Positions 56,995 to 64,000 of a stretch of 64,000 bases of DNA are shown one piece after another. Source of the stretch: Marsupella aquatica (lineage: Eukaryota > Marchantiophyta); NCBI GenBank assembly GCA_973895155.1, contig OZ316891.1, positions 10,478,001-10,542,000 of the forward strand, read 5' to 3'. Position 1 is the stretch's first letter; each line of letters starts with the position of its first letter. The notes beneath the pieces were generated by a model, which saw nothing but the letters and a program-made list of their open reading frames with translations, had not been told where the DNA came from and searched no databases. Position numbers and translations under genes: made by a program.

Positions 56995-57427
56995 CAATGA
57001 CCCCTTGTATGACACCTTGTATGACATTTTTAATGACACCATGTACGACACCTTCAATGACACACTAAATGACACCTTAAATGATTTATTATTGTGTCAT
57101 TTATGACATGTCTGAAATGACATATAATGACAACCGTGCGTAGTTGCCACGTGTTGTAATATGATTTGTTTAAATATGTGTCATTAAAGATATGCCTAAA
57201 TGACTGACGGCCGTTCATTCAGTCATTTAGGACAACATGTCATTTCAGAAATATTGTGTCATTTAGGACTACCATAAATGACTGGTGAGAGTTTTAGTCA
57301 TTTGTCTTAATTGACTGTCCTAAAAGACGAGGCAGGTATGACAGAAAAGCTCTAGTCATATATTGGTACATATGACTCATTTTTCAGTCCTCATTCTAGT
57401 CATTAAGGACACTATTTTCCACTAGTG
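56995..57427. repeat. right arm of CACTA B, part right of element C
   Basis: AATGACACC and TGTATGACACC units are followed by GTCATTT/AATGAC motifs like those of the left arm. The arm ends in GACACTATTTTCCACTAGTG, the terminal inverted repeat of B. Confidence 0.88.
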
Positions 57428-58831
57428 TATCACAAGGATCGAGCATCGACCTTCAGCTCCATGGGTGCTTCCTGTTGGCCAGAGAAGGGAGTTTCGGAAT
57501 CGCATAGGAGACATGCGGTTTCCTATCAATTATGGTGCCAATCTCCGAAAGGCCTTTGGGATGGAGGACAATCATAAGTGGCCAAGGTATCTCAAGACAC
57601 ATGACTACCATAGGTTACTGCAGCACATATTGCCTGTGGCCATAATAGGTTTGGCAAGTGAAGAAGTGCAAGATGCCCTTTGGTCATTGGGAAAACTTTG
57701 AGATGGGTATGCTCTAAGAAGATATATACTGACGAAATCCCTGGGATGGAGGTTTTGGCAACAGAGGTAGTATGCAAGTTGGAGAAGGCCCTTCCTCCTT
57801 CCTTTTTTGACTGTCAAGTGCATTTACTTGTTAATCTTGTTCATGAGGTGGCCATTGCAGGTCCTATGCATTGTCGGTGGATGTATTGGCTAGAACAATA
57901 CATAGTAGTGTTAAAAGGTTATATACGTAACCGATTTCTATGAGGATGCCAAAAGTAACAGAACAAGATCAACAATTTTTCCAAAGTACCTTGACTATAT
58001 GAAGGAGAAGTTAGTTGAGGTGGATGACATGGTGGTCAGGGGAGAGAGTGTATAATTACATTTTCCAGCTATCACAGAATGATGATGTTTGTACCATTGT
58101 TCATGGTCCCTTGAGAGTGGTTATGTCAACAAGGACAGCAATGTGGACACAAGGAAGACATTTCAGGTGATCTCCATCTACCTTAGTAACCTTTTATTTG
58201 AATCACTTGGTTTAATTTAATTCATTTGTAATTGATTTCACAAGCACGTATATTGAAGAGGCAGATTCTTGGTGTGTTCCATTAATTGGAATATGTTTGT
58301 GTCTATTTTTGTGTAACATGTCCTTATGGTTTGATGAATTTTAGGATTTCTTCCCTTGATGAGAAGAGGGGTCGTACCTTTGATTGTGGAGTCCAAGGAC
58401 AATTCTCTCAAGATTCTCGCAACAGTCGCCATGACACGAATATTATTCGAGATATTGTGTCACATTATGGAAAGGTAGAAGAGATTCTAGTGATATCTTA
58501 TGATGCACAATCAAAGTTTGAAGAGTATGTCTTCAAGTGCAAGTGGTTCAAAGTGAACCTTGCAGGTAACAATCCTACTGTGGTTCAAGATGAGTGTGGA
58601 TTTACACGATTGAAGATGTCTGCCACTAGTTTCCAGCCATCTCATTGGCAAACATCAGAGCCGTTAACTTTTCCAAGTCACGTGGAACAATGTTTCTATA
58701 TTTCATACCCCCCAAACCCAGAGGAATGGTCACTTGTCATCACATATGTGCCACGGTCTCGTTTAATCGTTGGGGAAAAGCCTAATATTCTGGTTGTGTC
58801 CCAACCTGAAGATGATGAGGACCAAGTTTGA
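57428..58831 (+). pseudogene. CACTA tnp2 transposase of element A, right part
   Basis: Directly after the TAT duplication the reading resumes as RIEHRPSAPWVLPVGQ, then THDYHRLLQHILPVAI. A shift near 57690 leads to DUF4218 (ALPPSFFDCQVHLLVNLVHE; MHCRWMYWLEQYIVVLKGY). After a damaged stretch (57945-58285), DUF4216 follows (VFKCKWFKVNL; EQCFYISYPPNPEEWSLVI) and ends at 58831. It completes the gene begun at 28400. Confidence 0.85.
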
Positions 58832-58984
58832 GGAGTTTGTGTTTGTGGATATATAGCTACACGGATATATAGTTAGATTTGACGATATGAAGATTTCTCT
58901 TCTCGGTAGAATGGAGAAATATGTGCTTCTCAATTATTAATAAACTTATGTTTTGTAAGTATATTATTTTCAAATATTGTTTTC

Positions 58985-59575
58985 TATATCTCCCATCCCT
59001 ACCCCACACTCACCACACCTTTTGGTAGACTTTCTGCAAAGAAAACTCATGTTGCTTGTAGTCCTCTATCCTCCGTGCTTTCCTAATCCCCCCTAGCCTT
59101 TCTCCTTATTACTTGTACCCACCTCCCTCCTCCTTTCTTTCATTGTCTGTCCCTCTTATTAAACCCTCCTTCCTCCTTCCTCTCCTTGTCCCAACCCCTT
59201 TCTATTTCAACCCTATACTTTCCTTACTTTCCACCCCTGTCCCCCACTCTTACCTATACAACCTAGCTTCTCTCCTCCCTCCTAAACCTATACCCTTAAA
59301 CCTCCCTCATTTCCTTGTCCCTTTCTAAACCAATACCCTCCCTCCTTTCCTTGTCCCTCTCTAAACCCTAAACTCCCTCCTTTTTATTTTCACTCCCTAA
59401 ATCCAAACCCTCCCTAAAACTATATCTACATACCCTTCCTCCTCCCTCATTTCCTTGTGCCCCCTAAACCTGTATTCTCCCTCTTGGATCCCTCCGTTCC
59501 TTGTCCCTCCTAGCCCCATTCCCTTCCTCCTCCTTTACTCTCCCTCCCCAATCCCATTCCTTTTCCACCTCTTTG
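58985..59575 (+). repeat. polypyrimidine tract in the right arm of CACTA A
   Basis: About 590 bp are almost entirely C and T. Degenerate units of the type CCTCCTTTCCTTGTCCCTC and TCTAAACCCTA recur every 30-45 bp. Pro/Leu/Phe-rich frames here (59113-59652) follow from the composition and are not genes. Confidence 0.8.
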
Positions 59576-60135
59576 AAGCGCTCATAATATTTTGCGAAAC
59601 ATCTTGCAAAACCCCGACCCCCGCAAACTCATCGCTAAATTTGCGATACTAAAATGCTCGCTAATTGCCATCATAAACTTATCACAAACTTCCAAAGAGA
59701 CCACCCTCTCAACGTTGCGAAACCAAAAACTTCACAAAATGAGACCCTAGACAGGCACAGGATTTGCGAGCCTATTACTATCGCAAGTTAGCCATTGCGT
59801 AAACATCGCTCATTTGCGAGACAATAAGGCTCGCAAAATAGTTTGAGATGCTAAAATATTCGCAACTTGTTAGTTGGCCGGCGCATCGCAATGAAACTGC
59901 GAAGCGGTAAAGATCGCTAAATTTTTCAATGATAATTACTTAGGAAATTTTTTGCGATACGTGAAGTATCGTAAAATGTTGCGATCGTCTAAGTTTTGCA
60001 ATTACGTGTTGCGATGTGGATAGATTTGCTAAGTGCGATGCGTATCGTATCGCAAGTTTAGCGATGAGATTAATCTTGCAAAGCTTTCTTCCTCCTGTAA
60101 AATGCCTTCGCAAAATTGGCAGATATGTAGTAGTG
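59576..60135. repeat. right subterminal repeats of CACTA A
   Basis: TTGCGA, TCGCAA and ATCGC motifs recur in both orientations up to the terminal repeat, which ends TGTAGTAGTG at 60135. They mirror the left arm. Confidence 0.85.
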
Positions 60136-60138
60136 ACT

Positions 60139-60301
60139 ATGGAGACTTGGTATGGCCAACGGGCTTAGAGTTCAATAAAGCTCTCTTGTGTGTTCCCGTG
60201 GACATAGCCTCGAGGAGGTGAACCACATATCTCTTGTGTCAACTACTTGCGCGTTGGATGTGTCATGTGCTTACTGTTGCGAGTGTCATCTATGCTCAAC
60301 A
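60139..60301 (+). repeat. solo LTR, right part (TSD ATTCC at 60302-60306)
   Basis: It continues the LTR cut at 22016: TGGAGACTTGGTATGGCC, TTCAATAAAGCTCTC (an AATAAA-like signal), then TATGCTCAACA at the end. ATTCC follows, identical to 21832-21836. Confidence 0.88.
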
Positions 60302-60306
60302 ATTCC

Positions 60307-60559
60307 TTGAGTGCAAGGTGCATTGGCTTGACATATGTGTGTAATCAGATCGGACCGGATCGAGCACGTATTGTTGGCATCGATCGTTGTTTGGATTCTA
60401 TTGAGATTATTGTGGATTTGGACATGTGTGGACATGAGTTCCACTTGTATTTAATTCTCTTGTGTTTGTGATATGGTAGTGTGATTATGTCTGGATGTAT
60501 GTGACAAGCGATGTATGTTGTGTAGCGATGAGTATGCGCATGACACATATCATGACAAA
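60307..60559. other. unassigned sequence between solo LTR and Harbinger fragment
   Basis: No coding signal is seen. It may be the right part of a further insertion whose left part is 21636-21836. Confidence 0.35.
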
Positions 60560-61018
60560 CATTTTGAGGTAGATTGATCTCTTCAAGAATTGGAGAGAGT
60601 ATTTTCAGCACACTGATGAGTACCATGAATATTTGTGGGCGATCCTGGATATGTTGGAGCAGACAGCTTCATCATACGCAGGTTTGGTGGGACAAAAGAT
60701 ACTCAAGGCATGAGTGTTGGTACTTTGAGAGCATGGAACAAAATGCATGTTGGATACAAAATCAAAGTTGAGTGGGGAATCAAGGGAATGAAAAGAAAAT
60801 GGCATCGACTGATGAAAGGATATGATTTGCGGAAGTGCAAATTCAAAGAGTTCCTTCAAGCTATAGTTCTATTGACAAATTTCCTCCAACGGAAACAAAA
60901 TGATTTCAGTGAAATGATAGAGGGGGAACCAATTGAAGACAATTATGAAGCAGCATGGTTGGGTTGGAGACTACCCAAGAGAGTTTGCCATGTACAGAAA
61001 ATCAAAATATTAGATTGA
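60560..61018 (+). pseudogene. PIF/Harbinger transposase, C-terminal fragment
   Basis: IDLFKNWREYFQHTDEYHEY is followed, after a small shift, by GDPGYVGADSFIIRRF. Then come WNKMHVGYKIKVEWGIKGMK and FLQAIVLLTNFLQRKQND, the last third of the DDE_Tnp_4 domain including the Glu of VEW. The frame ends at 61018. With the fragments at 18845 and 21524 it makes one interrupted transposase. Confidence 0.8.
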
Positions 61019-62895
61019 AGTGTGGGCGGACAAAATTTGCTCTATAGCAATTTCCTGAAGTTCAAAATTTTGTAATGTATGAGTTAATGATTAATCTAAA
61101 ATCATTTGTCAATGCTGCTATCTATCTAAAATCTGTTCAAACTACATAGATTTTGAACTCATGAGCTACAGTGTCAAAATTAGCTGTACTTGCTCTTTGA
61201 AGGTCTCTTCCAATATGCATCCCAGGTCCCTGGCCTTTTTCAGGTTGTTGATTTTGATCTTTTCCTGTAGTAAGCTTTCTCCCTATATGAAGCAGGTGGC
61301 TTCTTTTGTTTGGGGACTTGGGACTTTTGAGGATAATGTCTCCTAGTTTGAATAACATTGGCTTCTTTTGTTTGGGGACTTGGGACTCTTGAGGTTAATG
61401 TCTCCTAGTTTAAATAACATTAGCCTGATTGCCCCTTCTTCAAACATAAAGAAAGGCTAAACATTTTTGGTGGCCATTTTCAGAAACTAGCCCTGCCCCC
61501 AATCAATGTTTTCCACTAGCACCCTCAATTTCAATTATGTTCCCAAAGTCCGAGTCTAGAGGTTTCGATCACTCAAGACAGGTAGGCCCTCAAGTGTAAT
61601 AGAGGTCTCTAGACAATATAGTGTAGTTAGATTACATAACTCGTGTAATATTGTCAGCGCTTCTGGCAACAATGTATGATTGAGTCTTTTAGTCTGGCTG
61701 CAATCTGTGTCTGGCGTTTAAGTCTTGGGCTTTTATGATTTGCAATGTGCCCTGCAGGGCTCTTTGTGGCCCCCACTGTCACTGGTCCTGGCCTTCAGTT
61801 TGTGGCTGCTTGGATTTTCATTTTCTTGCTCGAAATAAAATTAGATGGATTTTCCCTGCCCCCGTGTACATCTGGTTGTGAGGCTGTAACTCTTTGGATT
61901 TTTTGGGTGCTTGGGACTCTAAGCTGATTGCTCTGTAACTCTTGGATTGTTTGGGGGCTTGGGACTTTAAGCTGATTGTCTTCTATTGTCAAAAACATTC
62001 CAAAAAGCTACAAAGGAAGAGGTTTTGTTGCAAGTCTTACATTGGGGAAGAGTGTTATTTACCTTCATTCATTGTTTTGAAACAATTCATTGATTTAACA
62101 CACCTTTGATGAAGAACACAGAGTATGCACTGGGTATGAATTGTGTAATAAATTGATCCTGGTAGCCCAAGTTTGAATCCCAAAGTATGAAGGTCATTGG
62201 GTGGGAGGTCTGATTGCACACCTCCACATATTGAACAATATATCTGCTCAAAATTGTGACAACAAGTGAAAGGTGTCAACACATGACCCCAAAATTGATG
62301 GCACAAAGTTGATCAGGCAAGGGACAAGTAATAGTGTGGCAGAGTATTGGTTTATGTCTTGGTAAACTTGGGTCGGAGCATTGGGGACTCCGACTGGGGC
62401 CCCAAGAAATGGGGGAGCATTAATGCATTGTAGATTAGATAGATTAATGTGAGATCTCCATTCCCCGTACACCCGGTCCCGAGTATCCCCAGAGTTCTAG
62501 ACTAGCTTGGGCTGGGAGTGTAAGAAGTAAGAACCCCCTGTTTGAACGCCCATGGAACCGCTCCCTTTTTAAACCCCGCCGATCGTTCGCTTTCGACACC
62601 TCCCTTGTATGCTCGTCCCTCTGACGTCCGCCATAGCCACCTTCGCGTCTTCTCCTCACTCTGTTGTGTAGTCATTTCTAATGTAGACATGGCAAGTGCA
62701 AGAGAACAACATTGAAAAGTCTGTTAAGCCTCCACTTTCCACCATAAGGTCGAATCGTTGCCGAGGAGGGTGCTCTTCAATTTTCCTCCGGGTTTCAGCA
62801 CTTTCCAGTTGAAATCGGAGAAGCACCAATTCTGTTCATAGTCTGTTCTGTTGACATTTGGTCGGGGGCGGTGGAGGCAAAGGTGGAAGGACGAG
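61019..62895. other. intergenic, upstream of the GSA gene
   Basis: No gene is supported. A 61-bp unit (GGCTTCTTTTGTTTGGGGAC, GGGACT-TTGAGG, AATGTCTCCTAGTTT) is tandemly duplicated at about 61299-61425. A related TTGGATT-TTTGGG-GCTTGGGACT block is repeated at 61890-61975. The last 200 bp are the likely promoter and 5' UTR of the next gene. Confidence 0.5.
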
Positions 62896-64000
62896 ATGGA
62901 AGCATTGGCGAGCACCAGCTGCTGCACGAGAGGATCGGCGTTGGTAACACAATGGTCAGGACTGAGGAAGCAGTCAGGCAAAGCTGCACTTCCTGCTAGC
63001 GCTGCTGGTGCTCTTCCACAGGGGAAGAAGGCGGCCTCCAGGGTGGTCAGGATGGCGTTGGCCGTCGACCAGAAGGCTTATGTGACCACGAAGTCCGAGG
63101 AGATCTTCGCGGCTGCGAAGGTTTATGGCCTTTCTACACGCGCTTCACTTCGCTTGAATTTGTCCACAGCTTAGGAAGCACTCTGTGCTGACAGAGACTT
63201 TTTTCCTGCCGTGTGGCAGGAGCTGATGCCGGGAGGTGTCAATTCCCCCGTGAGAGCTTTCAAGTCTGTAGGTGGTAGCCCCATTGTCTTGGACCGGGTG
63301 AAGGGCTCTCGTTCCTATGACGTAGACGGAAATGAATATATCGACTATGTAGGGTCCTGGGGCCCTGCCATCCTTGGCCATTGTGATGACCAGGTATAAT
63401 CTCAAAGAAGAGCACCAATATTCGTTCGATTGGTTAATGTCTTGCAAATCTCCTTAAGTTTTTCTAGTCCCCTTGATGTCAAATGCTGTTGTGCTGTTGG
63501 AATTTTGAGAAGATTCTCGTTGGGTGTTTATCTCAGATAAATGCAGCTTTGATAGAGACCTTGAAGAAGGGAACTAGTTTCGGTGCTCCGTGTCTTTTGG
63601 AGAACCAGTTAGCTGAGCTGGTCATCGCAGCAGTCCCTAGCGTGGAGATGGTTCGAATGGTCAACTCCGGTACCGAAGCCTGCCTGTCGATGCTCCGTTT
63701 GTGCCGGGCCTATACCAAACGTGAGAAGATTCTCAAGTTCGAGGGCTGCTACCATGGTCATGCTGATTCTTTCCTAGTGAAAGCGGGCAGCGGTGTTGCC
63801 ACTTTAGGTTTGCCAGATTCGCCTGGAGTTCCTAAATCATCTGCTGCGAGCACTCTGACTGCACCTTACAACAATCTCGAAGCTGTTGAGAAGATGTTTA
63901 AGGAGAATGAGGGAGAAATTGCAGCTGTCATTCTGGAGCCAGTTGTTGGAAATGCCGGGTACATTGTCCCAACAATCGAATTCCTCAAGGGTTTGAGGGA
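62896..64000 (+). CDS. GSA1: glutamate-1-semialdehyde 2,1-aminomutase, chloroplast (5' part, runs off the edge)
   Basis: Exons 62896-63120, 63220-63393 and 63537 to the window edge join in phase 0 across GT-AG introns. The enzyme is PLP-dependent and moves the amino group of glutamate-1-semialdehyde to make 5-aminolevulinate, the precursor of chlorophyll and heme, in the stroma. The first ~55 residues are a Ser/Ala/Arg-rich transit peptide ([15 protein letters not shown]). The mature enzyme begins near [20 protein letters not shown] and continues with [55 protein letters not shown] and ILEPVVGN, all typical of the family. The PLP-binding Lys lies beyond the window. The ATG at 62896 is preferred to 62851 because the extra 15 residues do not look like a transit peptide. 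The frame is intact. Confidence 0.95.

Larger units (their letters stand above)
30113..57427. mobile_element. CACTA (EnSpm) element B, inserted in the tnp2 gene of element A
   Basis: The terminal inverted repeats are CACTAGTAGAAAAT on the left and CACTAGTGGAAAAT on the right, read inward. The 3-bp duplication is TAT (30110-30112 and 57428-57430). Removing the insert plus one TAT restores the tnp2 reading of A (SDPI, then TRIEHRPSAPWVLPVGQ). The arms are full of AATGAC/GTCATT motifs. Contents are an EDM2-like PHD gene, a small Cys-rich ORF, tnp2, a second transposon gene, a solo LTR and element C. Without its own insertions B is about 15.3 kb. Confidence 0.93.
22017..60135. mobile_element. CACTA (EnSpm) element A, interrupted by element B
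   Basis: The terminal inverted repeats start CACTACAACACTATGC on the left and CACTACTACATATCTGC on the right, read inward. The 3-bp target duplication is ACT (22014-22016 and 60136-60138). The empty site is visible in the sister LTR at 43126-43582, where GCTTACACT runs straight into GTGGAGACTTGG. Both subterminal zones are packed with TTGCGA/TCGCAA motifs. Coding content is an antisense coiled-coil gene (22833-25140), a SET-domain gene (27020-28175) and tnp2 (28400-30112 plus 57428-58831). Without element B the element is about 10.8 kb. The tnp2 copy is degenerate, so A is not autonomous now. Confidence 0.9.

Noticed and set aside
59113-59652. Pro/Leu/Ser-rich ORFs
   Set aside because: They follow from the polypyrimidine tract and have no splice or domain evidence.

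Overview
This is nuclear DNA of a land plant. The evidence is two intron-bearing nuclear genes for chloroplast proteins (a thylakoid-lumen cyclophilin of the CYP37 type and glutamate-1-semialdehyde aminomutase), an A-type (CYP71-clan) P450 pseudogene, GT-AG introns, and plant transposons (CACTA/EnSpm, PIF/Harbinger, Mutator-like, solo LTRs). I cannot name the species. A bryophyte or other non-seed plant is a guess, not a demonstration.

Layout. 1-3.9 kb holds a possible hydrophobic first exon on the minus strand and a small inverted-repeat element. 3.97-8.76 kb is the complete 12-exon CYP37-type gene. 8.8-14.3 kb has no gene but contains a kilobase of degenerate purine-strand repeats. 14.46-16.47 kb is a P450 gene broken by an internal deletion. 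18.8-61.0 kb is one large nest of transposons. 62.9 kb to the right edge is the 5' part of the GSA aminomutase gene.

The nest can be unpacked from target-site duplications (TSDs). A PIF/Harbinger transposase relic (pieces at 18.85-19.56, 21.52-21.63 and 60.56-61.02 kb) surrounds a solo LTR (21837-60301, TSD ATTCC). That LTR is split by CACTA element A (22017-60135, TSD ACT). The tnp2 gene of A is split by CACTA element B (30113-57427, TSD TAT). B in turn contains a solo LTR (43126-43582, TSD TAGAC) and an 11.5 kb Mutator-like element C (45476-56994, 8-bp TSD CAATGACC).

Each DNA-transposon layer carries, besides transposase, a gene of a chromatin or DNA-modification type. A has a SET-domain gene, B has an EDM2-like PHD gene, and C has a long gene joining a ParB-like DGNHR domain to a permuted amino-methyltransferase fold. 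In C that gene is divergent from a transposase with a Cys/His zinc-finger-like segment, an RNase H-like region and a SWIM finger. Sixteen copies of a GC-rich palindrome (consensus AGCGCCnGGCGCT) lie in the introns and intergenic DNA of C and were not noticed elsewhere in the window. C is the best candidate for an undescribed system: a transposon with its own modification or anti-silencing gene and a matching family of short palindromic sites. This copy is decayed; most in-frame stops are TAG or TGA, as expected from C-to-T change at CAG and CGA codons.
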